64,000 nt of DNA from Sphingobacteriales bacterium (GCA_016235125.1 JACRLZ010000002.1:186001-250000); one strand, 5' to 3'; positions 49,709 to 59,101 are shown, counted from the stretch's first letter. Translations and numbers: made by a program. Notes: generated by a model from the sequence alone, not told the origin.

Positions 49709-52333
49709 ATGAATCTCGGAAACTTCACCATAAAAGCCGCCGAAGCCTTTCAATCGGCGCAACAAATTGCCTTCAATGCAAAGAACCCGAACATTGAGAC
49801 TGAGCATATCTTAAAAGCGTTGCTGGAACAGGAAGACTCACCCGTTGATTATTTATTGAAAAAAAATAATGTTACCGTCAACCTGGTTGACAGCAAACTG
49901 GATGAACTGATCACTAAACTTCCAAAAACTTCCAGCGACCCGGGACAAAACATCAGCCGGGATGCCAACAATGTTGTGTTAAGGGCCGGCGCAGCGCTGA
50001 AACAATTCAAAGATGAATTTGTAACTCCCGAACATTTATTACTGGCCGTTGTTCAGGGTAATGATGCATCCGCCAAATTATTGAAAGATGCAGGACTCAC
50101 GGAAAAAGGGTTGCTGGCTGCCATTAAGGAATTAAGAAAAGGGGAGACCATTACTTCACAAACGCAATCGCAGGAGTTCAATGCGCTGAATAAATATGCC
50201 AAGAACCTGAATGAACTGGCAAGACAGGGCAAGCTTGACCCGGTGATTGGTCGTGACGAAGAGATTCGACGAACACTGCATATACTTTCAAGAAGAACAA
50301 AGAACAACCCCATACTCGTTGGTGAACCAGGTGTGGGTAAAACCGCCATTGCCGAAGGCATTGCCCATCGTATTGTAAATGGTGATGTGCCGGAAAATTT
50401 AAAATCAAAGATCATCTATGCACTCGATATGGGATTGCTTATCGCCGGTGCAAAATATAAAGGTGAGTTTGAAGAACGATTGAAAGCGGTTGTGAAGGAA
50501 GTAAGCGGCAGTGAAGGAGAAATAATTTTATTCATTGATGAGATACATACACTCGTAGGTGCAGGCGGTGGTGAAGGGGCAATGGATGCTGCTAATATTT
50601 TAAAACCGGCGTTAGCAAAAGGTGATCTGAGAGCTGTGGGTGCAACCACACTCAATGAATACCAGAAATTTTTTGAAAAAGATAAAGCACTGGAACGCCG
50701 TTTCCAGAAAGTGATGATAGATGAACCGAGTGTCGAAGATGCGATCTCCATTCTTCGTGGATTGAAAGACCGGTACGAAACACACCACCATGTGCGCATC
50801 AAAGACGAAGCTATCATTGCAGCGGTGGAATTATCCAGCCGCTATATCACCGATCGTTTTTTACCTGATAAAGCCATTGACCTGATTGATGAAAGTGCAG
50901 CGAAGCTGAGACTGGAAATGAACTCCATGCCGGAGGAATTAGATACACTCGAAAGACAGATAAGGCAACTGGAAATAGAAAGAGAAGCCATCAAAAGAGA
51001 GAATGATGAAACAAAACTGCATGAACTGAATACCGAGATCGCCAATCTTTCGGTGGAAAGAGATACGTACAAAGCAAAATGGAAACAGGAGAAAGAGATC
51101 GTTGAAAAAATACAAAATGGAAAAGCAGAGATCGAAAACCTGAAACAACAGGCTGAACGTCTGGAAAGAGAAGGCGATTATGGAAAGGTGGCCGAAATAA
51201 GATACGGAAAGATCAAAGAGCAGGAATTACTGATTAACCAATTAACCAATCAACTGATTAACTCTACTGAAAAGCGTTTACTGAAAGAGGAGGTGGACGC
51301 TGAAGATATTGCAGAAAGCGTAGCGAAGGCAACGGGCATACCAGTAACGAAAATGTTGCAGAGCGATAGAGAGAAATTACTGAAGCTGGAAGAACACCTG
51401 CATGAAAGGGTGGTGGGACAGGATGAAGCTATCACTGCGGTTGCCGATGCGATAAGAAGAAGCCGTGCAGGTTTGCAGGACCCGAAGAAACCCATTGGTT
51501 CTTTTATTTTTCTCGGTACAACTGGTGTAGGTAAAACAGAATTGGCGAAAGCCCTTGCTGAATATTTGTTTGATGATGAAAGCATGATGACTAGGATTGA
51601 CATGAGTGAATACCAGGAAAAGCATACGGTGAGCCGCCTCGTAGGTGCACCTCCCGGCTATGTGGGTTATGATGAAGGCGGTCAGTTAACAGAAGCTGTG
51701 AGAAGAAAACCTTACAGTGTGGTACTGCTCGATGAAATTGAAAAAGCAAACCCTGATGTATGGAATGTATTATTGCAGGTGTTGGATGATGGACGACTGA
51801 CCGATAACAAAGGCCGGGTGGTGAATTTCAAGAACACCATCATCATTATGACCAGCAATATCGGCAGCCATATCATACAGGATGCATTTGAGAAGGTAAC
51901 GGAGAAGAATGTGGAAGACCTGACAGAGAAAGCCAAAGTAGAAGTGATGACATTGCTGCGGCAAACAATACGACCAGAATTTCTGAACAGGGTGGATGAG
52001 ATCATCATGTTCCGACCATTGATGATGAAAGAGATAAAAGGCATTGTACTGATACAACTGAACAGTTTGAAAAAACTCGTTGCTGACAGCGGCATTGACC
52101 TGCGCTTCAGTGATTATGCTCTTGAATTTTTAGCCGAGCAGGGCTTTGACCCGCAGTTTGGCGCAAGACCATTAAAGCGACTGATACAAAAAGAGATTGT
52201 GAACCAGTTATCGAAAAGAATACTGGCGGGGGATATTGATAAGGGAAAGCCGGTGTTGGTTGATGTTTTTGGGAATACGGTTGTGTTTAGAAACGAAACT
52301 CCAGAGATAGAGAAGGCGGGGAAGAAGAAGTAA
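49709..52333 (+). CDS. clpB: ATP-dependent chaperone ClpB
   Basis: The 874-residue protein has two Clp_N repeats (about 1-150), AAA-1 with Walker [14 protein letters not shown] (near 205) and [19 protein letters not shown], the coiled-coil middle domain (about 405-530) and AAA-2 with [14 protein letters not shown] (near 603) and [14 protein letters not shown]. It disaggregates proteins with the DnaK system under heat stress. Complete and canonical. The ATG at 49709 is used because the frame upstream to 49661 runs through the palindromic repeat. Confidence 0.97.
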   Translation: MNLGNFTIKAAEAFQSAQQIAFNAKNPNIETEHILKALLEQEDSPVDYLLKKNNVTVNLVDSKLDELITKLPKTSSDPGQNISRDANNVVLRAGAALKQFKDEFVTPEHLLLAVVQGNDASAKLLKDAGLTEKGLLAAIKELRKGETITSQTQSQEFNALNKYAKNLNELARQGKLDPVIGRDEEIRRTLHILSRRTKNNPILVGEPGVGKTAIAEGIAHRIVNGDVPENLKSKIIYALDMGLLIAGAKYKGEFEERLKAVVKEVSGSEGEIILFIDEIHTLVGAGGGEGAMDAANILKPALAKGDLRAVGATTLNEYQKFFEKDKALERRFQKVMIDEPSVEDAISILRGLKDRYETHHHVRIKDEAIIAAVELSSRYITDRFLPDKAIDLIDESAAKLRLEMNSMPEELDTLERQIRQLEIEREAIKRENDETKLHELNTEIANLSVERDTYKAKWKQEKEIVEKIQNGKAEIENLKQQAERLEREGDYGKVAEIRYGKIKEQELLINQLTNQLINSTEKRLLKEEVDAEDIAESVAKATGIPVTKMLQSDREKLLKLEEHLHERVVGQDEAITAVADAIRRSRAGLQDPKKPIGSFIFLGTTGVGKTELAKALAEYLFDDESMMTRIDMSEYQEKHTVSRLVGAPPGYVGYDEGGQLTEAVRRKPYSVVLLDEIEKANPDVWNVLLQVLDDGRLTDNKGRVVNFKNTIIIMTSNIGSHIIQDAFEKVTEKNVEDLTEKAKVEVMTLLRQTIRPEFLNRVDEIIMFRPLMMKEIKGIVLIQLNSLKKLVADSGIDLRFSDYALEFLAEQGFDPQFGARPLKRLIQKEIVNQLSKRILAGDIDKGKPVLVDVFGNTVVFRNETPEIEKAGKKK

Positions 52334-52390
52334 AAAATTTGATAATTAAATCATCCGTTGGATACTATCACAGTATTTCGACTCAATTAA

Positions 52391-53413
52391 ATGAGTAATT
52401 TTGTAGGAATGGAAAATCAAAATAATGACTTACAAATTTTTCAGAAAGTTGACGAGTTACGTAATGATGCCCTTCAAAAAAGTTTTAACGGTATTTCCAT
52501 AAATGGTTGTGGACAATCTGGTCCTGATTTTTATGCTTATATACCCGAATCAAACGATAAGTTCATAAACTCGGACTATTACTATAAGGGGGATCTTCAT
52601 TTTTTCCACCTTACTAGTATAGCTAATCTCTGGTCTATTCTAAATTCTAGGTCATTTCGATTATATAATCTTCATAGTTCAAAGGACGAGAACGAATATA
52701 AAAATGCGGCACATGTATTAGGGTTGGCTGATGAAATAATTAATTATCGTAAGCAATTTATATATACATTATCATTTTGCTCGGTATCAAGTTTGGAGAC
52801 AAAAGAAGTATGGGAAAAGTATGGAAATAATTTTAAAGGTGCGGCAATTGTTTTCGAAATAATCAATGACCCTTTAAAATGGCAAAACTTTCACATGGCC
52901 GAAGTTAAATATGACCAATTGGATGGGTTTGTTAATTACAAAAAACAATTAGAAGAAATTAAATCGCAATTTTATTGGGTTAATGAACGAACTGACTTGA
53001 GCAAGCTAATTTGTTTTCATAAAACTTCTAAATGGCAGGGTGAGAATGAGGTGAGGATAGCCACTTATTTCCCCTATAAAAGAACAGAAGAATACTGGAA
53101 GTATTCAAAAACTGAATTTAGATTGGAAGGAGGTAGAAACCGGATTACAAATTATATTGAATTGCCAATTTGGGTAGATAATGAATCGCATCTGATAAAA
53201 AGTTATGCCACACCAGAACTGGATAGAATTCAAAATTTACCGCAGGATTACTTTGTTTCAAGACCACAAATTAAATTAAAACAAATATTAATTGGCGTAG
53301 AGTCTGGGATATCACCCCAAGAATTTGATAAGTATCGTTTGGCATTACTTGATACGGTACGATTTAATCTCGGTTATGAAGTAGATATTCCGTACGACTT
53401 CGTAAAGTTCTAA
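52391..53413 (+). CDS. DUF2971 domain protein
   Basis: A 340-residue soluble protein whose middle matches DUF2971: LHFFHLTSIANLWSILNSRSFRLYNLHSSKDENEYK near 70-105, then FIYTLSFCSVSSLETKEVWEKYGNNFKGAAIVFE and KTSKWQGENEVRIAT (the last motif is the most conserved). The family is scattered among bacteria with an accessory distribution and has no known function; some occur near phage-defence genes, but no such partner is seen here. It is more A+T-rich than its neighbours and starts the accessory block after clpB, which suggests lateral origin. Confidence 0.8.
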   Translation: MSNFVGMENQNNDLQIFQKVDELRNDALQKSFNGISINGCGQSGPDFYAYIPESNDKFINSDYYYKGDLHFFHLTSIANLWSILNSRSFRLYNLHSSKDENEYKNAAHVLGLADEIINYRKQFIYTLSFCSVSSLETKEVWEKYGNNFKGAAIVFEIINDPLKWQNFHMAEVKYDQLDGFVNYKKQLEEIKSQFYWVNERTDLSKLICFHKTSKWQGENEVRIATYFPYKRTEEYWKYSKTEFRLEGGRNRITNYIELPIWVDNESHLIKSYATPELDRIQNLPQDYFVSRPQIKLKQILIGVESGISPQEFDKYRLALLDTVRFNLGYEVDIPYDFVKF

Positions 53414-53415
53414 GA

Positions 53416-53530
53416 TTTTTTTTCGCTTTTTGCCGATGTTCCAAAAAAGCATCACGCCGTCGTTGTGTGTTGTGAGTGGGCAAAGCAGCAAAGCAAGACC
53501 TGCCTGCCGGCAGGCAGGCACCAACAACAT
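53416..53530. repeat. Long direct repeat A, copy 1
   Basis: A unit of about 114 bases (TTTTTCGCTTTTTGC, GTTCCAAAAAAGCATCACGC, GTTGTGTGTTGTGA, AGCAAGACCTGCCTGCC, CACCAACAACAT) closely matches 54670-54783. It contains the perfect 20-bp palindrome CCTGCCTGCCGGCAGGCAGG at 53499-53518. Confidence 0.85.
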
Positions 53531-53583
53531 AAAGTTTAGTGAATGTCTTCAATCCGGCTGTTGGTGATGCCACCGCACATGGC
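53530..53583. repeat. Repeat A tail, copy 1
   Basis: 54 bases (TAAAGTTTAGTGAATGTC to GCCACCGCACATGGC) recur at 55689-55742 with one difference. CACCAACA before it and TGTTGGTG inside it are complementary. Confidence 0.85.
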
Positions 53584-53625
53584 AAGGCGCAACACCAGCA
53601 GCGGCGTGAAATTATTCTGAAAGTT

Positions 53626-54558
53626 CTATTCTGCTATCCTTATTAACACTACGCTTTTAGTAAAGTAACCTTCTTTTTTCAAACGCATTATTTCTGCAGT
53701 AGTCCAGTTGCAGTCAAAATAGAAGTAATCATATTTGGAAGGGCGGGCATAAAACATACAACTTAAGTCCCTTGTTTTGGAGCTGCATTCCCATTGTACC
53801 AGGGTATCTTTCCCGGTTTTTTCAAGCAATATCAGCAACCACCATCCGGGGTCATTTTCTCCGATCATTATTCTTTTGATATTTAAGGCATACAGGCTGT
53901 CATTCAGTTTCCGCAGCATGGCATTCCGGCCAAGGTCAACAAATAATGTATCAGTTCTAATTGCGACAAGGGTGTCCTTATTCCGATAATAATCATAACC
54001 TTTTTCCAGACCTCCATCCCTGTTTCTTTCATATATCTTATTGCCGGATATGATATAGTTATCGGTGGTATCTACCGGATTGTTCAATGAATCATATTTT
54101 ACCGTCTTTAACACATTATAATCTCCGGCATTACCGGGAGGATAAATCAGTTTTTTTTCGTTGTTCAACTTTGGCCATGCCCCTTTTATTATTTTTTCTC
54201 TTTCTGAGATGGTGAGGGATACATACTGTTTTGTGATAAGGTAAAAGCCGCTGTCTTCATTTACAGACTCCCGGTGAAAGGGTAACAATCTGTTGAGTGC
54301 AGGTATTGCCGGGGTATTATGATCCGATATTTGGAAAGGGCCGCTGTTATTGACGGGCACAGTAAAATCGATATCAGTTTCAAAAGGAGATTCTTTCCAT
54401 TTCCCTGTTAAGTCATCGGGAAAACTGTAAATATTTCCCCTGTCAACCGGTTGTGGCCTGGAAAAATTATAATTAACACATGAAACCAGGATTGTTGCTA
54501 CCAGGTTGGCCAGGAAAAATAAGCGAAGACAGCGGAAGCTGTTCAACAGGCGGGGCAT
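53626..54558 (-). CDS. Putative lipoprotein of unknown function
   Basis: A 310-residue protein. The N-terminus (LFFLANLVATILVSCVNY) has a lipoprotein-type hydrophobic stretch and Cys near residue 27, although the 10 basic residues ahead of it are longer than usual. The rest is a soluble beta-rich-looking domain (TRDLSCMFYARPSKYDYFYFDC near the end) with no motif I recognise. Flanked on both sides by copies of repeat A, so it behaves as an accessory cassette. Confidence 0.65.
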   Translation of the reverse strand: MPRLLNSFRCLRLFFLANLVATILVSCVNYNFSRPQPVDRGNIYSFPDDLTGKWKESPFETDIDFTVPVNNSGPFQISDHNTPAIPALNRLLPFHRESVNEDSGFYLITKQYVSLTISEREKIIKGAWPKLNNEKKLIYPPGNAGDYNVLKTVKYDSLNNPVDTTDNYIISGNKIYERNRDGGLEKGYDYYRNKDTLVAIRTDTLFVDLGRNAMLRKLNDSLYALNIKRIMIGENDPGWWLLILLEKTGKDTLVQWECSSKTRDLSCMFYARPSKYDYFYFDCNWTTAEIMRLKKEGYFTKSVVLIRIAE

Positions 54559-54669
54559 TATTTTGTTTTATTACAAATTACGCATGGTAATATGCTTATG
54601 TGCTGATATTCGTCATGCAGGAGGATAATTTTTTTCAGTGCCTTGTGTGAAGGAATGCATCGCAGGTAA

Positions 54670-54783
54670 GTCTTTTTCGCTTTTGCTGGTGTTCCAAAAA
54701 AGCATCACGCCGTTGTTGTGTGTTGTGAATGGGCAACGCAGCAGAGCAAGACCTGCCTGCCGGCAGGCAGGCACCAACAACAT
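54670..54783. repeat. Long direct repeat A, copy 2
   Basis: Nearly identical to 53416-53530, including the 20-bp palindrome (here 54752-54771). After CACCAACAACAT the two copies diverge, so the repeat boundary is sharp at that point. Confidence 0.85.
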
Positions 54784-54841
54784 CTCTACCAGGGTTCCTA
54801 CCCAACCTAGTTTTGGATAGCCTTGTGGCACTCATCGCTGC

Positions 54842-55657
54842 CTAATAACTGTTTATGCCTGCAATTATAGCTTTTGTAACTTTTTCAAAAAGTTTTTCAG
54901 ATAACTCCTCGTATAAATTGTTTTTTTCTGCGCTATTAAATCCTAAATCATTCCATGAACCCATGCCTCTAAATACCCAGCTTTGGGCAGCTCCAAAAAT
55001 CAGTTGCTTAGCTGTTATATCATAGTTTTTATTTACAAGAAGGTTCGGGTAATAAAAACCTGCGCCCGGATTTTCACTATCGAGTTCAGTAAGAGCTTTA
55101 CCAAACCAATCGGCCCAGTTCCGTAGGTTTTCCTGTTGGGCAAAATCTTTAGTTTGTTGTAATAGAGATTTTAATTCCTCCCTGGCGGGGTGCAACAAAA
55201 ATTGAAGATTAATGGTTGGTTTCTTTTGGGCCACTGCTTCATATTCTATAAGCCAACCCTGTTGTTCAGGGTTTTCATTTTGCTGGAAATTCCAGTGGGC
55301 ATACCAGAAGTCAGAATGTTTTTTATAAACGGCTTCAATAAGCCATGTTCCACCACCACCAACCAGTCCCGCTGTTTTGTAGTCTTTAAACTGGCTTTGA
55401 TCTTTTGTATGCTGATAAAAGAGTTTTAACTCACGGCAATCGTCCTGTTTCAGAAAACTAAACCATTCTTCAGGGTTGTTTCCTGCAGCAACAGCTTTTT
55501 TTTTAGAAAAGAATGATTCTTTGTATGTTTTAAAGCCAAGCTTTTTACAATATTTGAAAACACCATGCTGATTATAATCGGGTACAAGCTTGCCTGTATT
55601 AATATATTCATTGCCGTAAGAAATAAGAAAAAGCTTTTGGCTTAAGGTATCGTCCAT
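54842..55657 (-). CDS. Hypothetical protein in the repeat-flanked region
   Basis: A 271-residue soluble protein with no signal peptide or membrane helix. It has many aromatic residues and a GGGGTWLIEAVYKKHSDFWYAHWNF segment near 96-120; the C-terminal half is helical. I do not recognise a family. Like the neighbouring 310-residue gene it lies on the minus strand between two repeat copies. Confidence 0.65.
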   Translation of the reverse strand: MDDTLSQKLFLISYGNEYINTGKLVPDYNQHGVFKYCKKLGFKTYKESFFSKKKAVAAGNNPEEWFSFLKQDDCRELKLFYQHTKDQSQFKDYKTAGLVGGGGTWLIEAVYKKHSDFWYAHWNFQQNENPEQQGWLIEYEAVAQKKPTINLQFLLHPAREELKSLLQQTKDFAQQENLRNWADWFGKALTELDSENPGAGFYYPNLLVNKNYDITAKQLIFGAAQSWVFRGMGSWNDLGFNSAEKNNLYEELSEKLFEKVTKAIIAGINSY

Positions 55658-55688
55658 CTATCTAAGATATTATCTTTTTATATCTCCT

Positions 55689-55742
55689 TAAAGTTTAGTG
55701 AATGTCCTCAATCCGGCTGTTGGTGATGCCACCGCACATGGC
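55689..55742. repeat. Repeat A tail, copy 2
   Basis: 54 bases matching 53530-53583 with one difference, followed within ten bases by repeat B copy 1. Confidence 0.85.
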
Positions 55743-55751
55743 TGGACCCCC

Positions 55752-56109
55752 GGTTCTCCTGAGTCTTCTTCTCTTTAGTAAATATAAAAATTTAGGAAAG
55801 TTGTGCTGAGACCCGATCGCTATCGGGTGTGTCTCAGCTTGCCTGCCGATAGGCAGGTACCAGCCTCAACGAGGCTGTTGTTATACAAGTCAATAATGAC
55901 ATTTTAATCTCTCAGATTCTTGTCATGCCGAGGAACGAGGCATCTCTAAATTTTTGTAATCTTTCAAACTCCTCCTTCGTCGGAGTGACAAGACTCTGAA
56001 AAGCTGTATTTTTTTCCCCATCGTCTTCATTTTACCTTTTCCCGAGTCTCACAGCAAAGCTATGCAGTGTAGGGTGCCTGCCTGCCGGTAGGCAGGGACA
56101 TTGGCGGTG
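55752..56109. repeat. Long direct repeat B, copy 1 (358 bp)
   Basis: Starts GGTTCTCCTGAGTCTTC and ends GACATTGGCGGTG. It contains CCCGATCGCTATCGGG, CCTGCCGATAGGCAGG (55842) and CCTGCCGGTAGGCAGG (56081). Copy 2 at 56693-56984 lacks exactly 66 bases between two AACGAGGC sites (55868 and 55934). The two copies frame the VapBC pair. Confidence 0.9.
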
Positions 56110-56154
56110 AGTCAAAAGGCAATATTTTTACTAACTTTACTTCAAAGAAATAAA

Positions 56155-56328
56155 ATGGTACTTGTAATACATAAGACTTCGAGCACTGAAGAAGTAAGAG
56201 CCATTCTCCGAAAGTCCCGAAACCGCAGGGTCAAGGCAAAAAAGGGGATTGCATCATTTTTTGGCAAGCTCCCCCGCATTGAAGATGGGTTAAAGTACCA
56301 GAAAAAGGCCCGCAATGAGTGGAAGTAA
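56155..56328 (+). CDS. Antitoxin of the PIN-domain toxin (VapB-like)
   Basis: A 57-residue basic protein (MVLVIHKTSSTEEVRAILRKSRNRRV...). Its size, the 14-bp overlap with the toxin gene and its C-terminal tail (LPRIEDGLKYQKKARNEWK) are those of Bacteroidota antitoxins partnering PIN toxins. The ATG at 56155 is used; the open frame goes back to a TTG at 56101 that lies in repeat B. DNA-binding class is not clear. Confidence 0.8.
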   Translation: MVLVIHKTSSTEEVRAILRKSRNRRVKAKKGIASFFGKLPRIEDGLKYQKKARNEWK

Positions 56329-56683
56329 TTACCTGCTTGACACAAATATTCTTGTATATGCTTTAAAAGGGCTCCCTTCCGTTAAGCCATATTTTGAAGA
56401 AAGTTGCTTTATATCAGTTATTACAGAAATTGAAATTCTTGGTGTGCCCGGGTTAAGCAAGAAGGAATACTCAATACGCCGGTCAGCAATAGATTTTTGC
56501 ACCATCATACCGCTTACTACTACTGTAAAAAATGAAGCAATACGACTGAAGCAGCAATTTAAAGTTAAACTTCCGGACGCAGTTATTGCCGCAACAGCCC
56601 TAATAGAAGGTTATACACTTGTAACTGCTGATAAAGCTTTCAGTAAATACAGTGCTGCTTCAGTAATTCTTATTAATCCATAA
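56315..56683 (+). CDS. PIN-domain toxin (VapC-like)
   Basis: A 122-residue PIN domain: YLLDTNILVYALKG (Asp9), SVITEIEILG (Glu38/Glu40), KLPDAVIAATALIEG (Asp88) and LVTADKAFSKY (Asp106). The full acidic cluster for metal-dependent RNase activity is present. VapC toxins cleave tRNA or rRNA and halt translation. Translation probably couples to the antitoxin gene through the overlap. The pair occupies 583 bases between the two copies of repeat B. Confidence 0.93.
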   Translation: MSGSNYLLDTNILVYALKGLPSVKPYFEESCFISVITEIEILGVPGLSKKEYSIRRSAIDFCTIIPLTTTVKNEAIRLKQQFKVKLPDAVIAATALIEGYTLVTADKAFSKYSAASVILINP

Positions 56684-56692
56684 TTTTTCCCA

Positions 56693-56984
56693 GGTTCTCC
56701 TGAGTCTTCTTTTCTTTGATAAATATAAAACTATAGGAAAGCTGTGCTGAGACCCGATAGCTATCGGGTGTGTCTCAGCTTGCCTGCCGATAAGCAGGTA
56801 CGAGCCTCAACGAGGCATCTCTAAATTTTTGTAATCTTTCAGACTCCTCCTTCGTCGGAGTGACAAGACTCTGAAAAGCTGTATTTTTTTCCCCAACGTC
56901 TTCATTTTACCTTTTCCCGAGTCTCACAGCAAAGCTATGCAGTGTAGGGTGCCTGCCTGCCGGTAGGCAGGGACATTGGCGGTG
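56693..56984. repeat. Long direct repeat B, copy 2 (292 bp)
   Basis: Matches 55752-56109 along its whole length except for a 66-base deletion and scattered substitutions. It has the perfect 16-bp palindrome CCCGATAGCTATCGGG and CCTGCC-type palindromes at 56783 and 56956. Confidence 0.9.
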
Positions 56985-57028
56985 GGGGATACTTGCGATA
57001 CCGGTCCGGGTTTGCAAACCTCAAGCAT

Positions 57029-57062
57029 TAAAAAACCGGAGTCCCTTGCAGGAGACTCCGGT
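57029..57062 (-). terminator. Terminator of the DinB-like gene
   Basis: CCGGAGTC and GACTCCGG form a stem around CCTTGCAGGA. On the minus strand it is followed by TTTTTT and lies about 28 bases after the stop codon. Confidence 0.85.
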
Positions 57063-57088
57063 AAATCCGTAAGAAAAGAAAAATAATT

Positions 57089-57646
57089 TTAAAACAATCT
57101 TTCCTCAGGCGGTTTTATCCCGGTCAGCCGGATGTAAATAGTGGTTTGTCCGCGGTGATGTGTCTGATGTTCAAAAACTTTTTGCAGTAAGCCATACTTT
57201 GTGGTTTCAAACCCGAAGAGTGTTACTTTATCCTTCCATTTGGTGGGGTCGCTGTTTTTTACTCCGTTCAGGCAATAATCATAGCTGGCAGTTACATAAT
57301 ACATCACAGAGTCCTTGGTTTGCGCAGTGGTTCTTTTTTCCAGGTCAAAGCTGGCCCAGGGTAATGGTTGCTGATCAGTAGCCGTTGCCATCAGGAATAC
57401 ATTGGCCGTAGCAAGGTGAAGCATCTGCTGGGCAAAACTGCGTACACTGTCAGTTGCTTTAAATGAATACTTGTCTGCCGGCATGGTATTCAGGTAATCT
57501 GCTGTATAGGTTTTTGCCCTTACCCAGTCATTACTCATTATGGTTTTAAGGTCATCATTTGTATAAGCCTGTGCAGATACACGGGTCGATAAAAAACTTC
57601 CTGCAAGAAGGAAGCATAACATAGTGAAAGAAATAATCTTTTTCAT
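57089..57646 (-). CDS. DinB-family secreted protein
   Basis: A 185-residue protein with a signal peptide (SFTMLCFLLAGSFLSTRVSAQ) and a DinB-like four-helix domain: DDLKTIMSNDWVRAKTYTADYLNTMPADKYSFKATDSVRSFAQQMLHLATANVFL (which includes the first metal His) and LLQKVFEHQTHHRGQTTIYIRLTG with the HxxxH pattern of the metal site. DinB-superfamily members are metal-binding and often thiol-dependent transferases or hydrolases; here the target is unknown. Confidence 0.9.
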   Translation of the reverse strand: MKKIISFTMLCFLLAGSFLSTRVSAQAYTNDDLKTIMSNDWVRAKTYTADYLNTMPADKYSFKATDSVRSFAQQMLHLATANVFLMATATDQQPLPWASFDLEKRTTAQTKDSVMYYVTASYDYCLNGVKNSDPTKWKDKVTLFGFETTKYGLLQKVFEHQTHHRGQTTIYIRLTGIKPPEERLF

Positions 57647-57781
57647 ATTGTTAGTTTTTGTGAAATCAAGGTACTATTAAATTGGGGAATGGGAAACCTT
57701 TTTCCACCGGTTCTCACAGCCAGGCCAGGCCGGACTGCCCTTCATGACATAACAGGTAATTGTCGTGTAAAACGAATGATT

Positions 57782-58627
57782 TTATTTCGCTGCTGTTGTA
57801 ACAACGGAGTCAGGCAGTCTCTGTTCTTCCCGTTTGGCAGAATAGGTTGCTACAGCTTCAATGTGCTTTTCCATTTCAATTTTTGTCATGGTAACCATGC
57901 TTCCATGTCCTTCGAAATGATAATGAACGGCTATAAATTTTTTTACATGACTTTTTGTTTCCTTCGGCAAAAAATTTTGCAGCTGCCAGTAGTCTTGGCT
58001 GCCTGATCTTTTAATAGCTTTCCGCATCCAGCCGGGGCCGCAGTTGTAAGCTGCCACGGCCAGCAGCCAGTCTCCGTATTCAGCATACATATCTGTCAGC
58101 AATGCCGCTGCAGCCACAGTGCTTTTATAATAGTTTAGACGTTCATCATTTTTCCCATAAATCTTAAGACCATAATTTTTTGCTGCGGAGGGCATAAGTG
58201 CCCATGGGCCGATAGCGCCGGTTCTGGTAACAGGATTTTTATTCATCCCTGATTCAATAAAAGCGAGATATTTTAATTCGGCAGGCACATTATTCATTCG
58301 CAGCACCGAATCAATCAGCGCAAAATAGGATTCAGTCTTTGCCTTTGCCTTATCAAGGAATAATCCGTTTTTCTTGTTGTATTTTATTACAAATGATTCT
58401 ACGCTTTTGTTAAGCTCCAGTTTGGGGGCATACTGCAGTTCTTCCTGTGTTGTAAATGGAATGCAGGTGCAGATACCGCTGGAATCAAATTGATGCAATA
58501 CTTTTTTGTACGGAACAGTTTTCCCGGCATTGATCCATTTCGCAGCAGATATCATTCCGGAAGCTGCTGCTACAAGAATCAAACTACTGATCACAAAACC
58601 AGCTTTGTATAATTTTCTTATCTCCAT
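57782..58627 (-). CDS. Lytic transglycosylase (SLT domain)
   Basis: A 281-residue protein with an N-terminal membrane anchor or signal (about 10-28, GFVISSLILVAAASGMISA), a helical spacer, and an SLT domain at about 110-230: Glu125 in LAFIESGMNKNP, TGAIGPWALMPSAAKNYGL and AVAAYNCGPGWMRKAI. It cuts peptidoglycan strands with formation of 1,6-anhydroMurNAc. The start at 58627 is preferred over 58660 because it begins directly at the basic N-terminus of the anchor. It is the second peptidoglycan-active gene in the window, but is far from the SEDS-PBP operon. Confidence 0.92.
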   Translation of the reverse strand: MEIRKLYKAGFVISSLILVAAASGMISAAKWINAGKTVPYKKVLHQFDSSGICTCIPFTTQEELQYAPKLELNKSVESFVIKYNKKNGLFLDKAKAKTESYFALIDSVLRMNNVPAELKYLAFIESGMNKNPVTRTGAIGPWALMPSAAKNYGLKIYGKNDERLNYYKSTVAAAALLTDMYAEYGDWLLAVAAYNCGPGWMRKAIKRSGSQDYWQLQNFLPKETKSHVKKFIAVHYHFEGHGSMVTMTKIEMEKHIEAVATYSAKREEQRLPDSVVTTAAK

Positions 58628-58888
58628 CTTTTTATTTTTAAACACACAATGCCCTGTCACAGGATTTGGATTTCGAGGGAATGAGTGGATATAGATACCG
58701 GAAGATCAGTGATAACTAATGATCCGGTGTACGGACGGGTACAGCTTGTTTCAAAATGTGGGGCGCAGTTGTAAAAAAAACTTGTGCAAAGGTAGAAGGC
58801 ATATCCTTATGAATCCTACTGTTTTTGTTAATAGTTATTAACTGACATGTTAATTGCATGAAACTCATTGATGAAAATCTACGACATG

Positions 58889-58971
58889 AAAAAAAGTCAG
58901 CGTAGAGTTACAGTATATCGTAAAATACTTGTTGAATTTATCAAGGAGTTATGAAACGGCTGACTTTTTTT
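58889..58971. repeat. Inverted repeat AAAAAAAGTCAGC / GCTGACTTTTTTT
   Basis: Two perfectly complementary 13-base arms enclose 57 bases. In the plus direction the right arm ends in a T-run as in a terminator, so the region could be a small RNA or an attenuator. Confidence 0.65.
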
Positions 58972-59062
58972 CTGTATTGCTGTTCTTATAGCCAATGACA
59001 TCAAAACAGTGGGATTGCTACTTTTATTTATCATTTTTTATCATGATGACTGTCATAAAATT

Positions 59063-59070
59063 TAGTTTTG
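59063..59070 (+). promoter_or_regulatory. -7 box TAGTTTTG before the 63-residue gene
   Basis: Exact TAnnTTTG match 32 bases before the GTG start at 59102. Confidence 0.45.
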
Positions 59071-59101
59071 TATTGTGTCAGCTTTATAAAAAATATTTTT
59101 T

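Larger units (their letters stand above)
58628..59101. other. Gene-poor stretch with a long inverted repeat
   Basis: I see no protein gene of usual size here. It holds the 13-bp inverted repeat at 58889-58971, with a possible 26-codon frame (58871-58951) spanning its left arm, and the -7 box of the 63-residue gene at its right end. The rest is A+T-rich. Confidence 0.5.

Noticed and set aside
53345..54835. Open frames encoding CRQAG and PAGRS-type peptides on both strands
   Set aside because: They are translations of the palindromic repeats and repeat A in non-coding sequence.
53414..57000. Chromosomal integron with attC sites
   Set aside because: Repeats flank each gene, but no integrase is visible, the genes do not share one orientation, and I could not fit paired RYYYAAC and GTTRRRY core sites.
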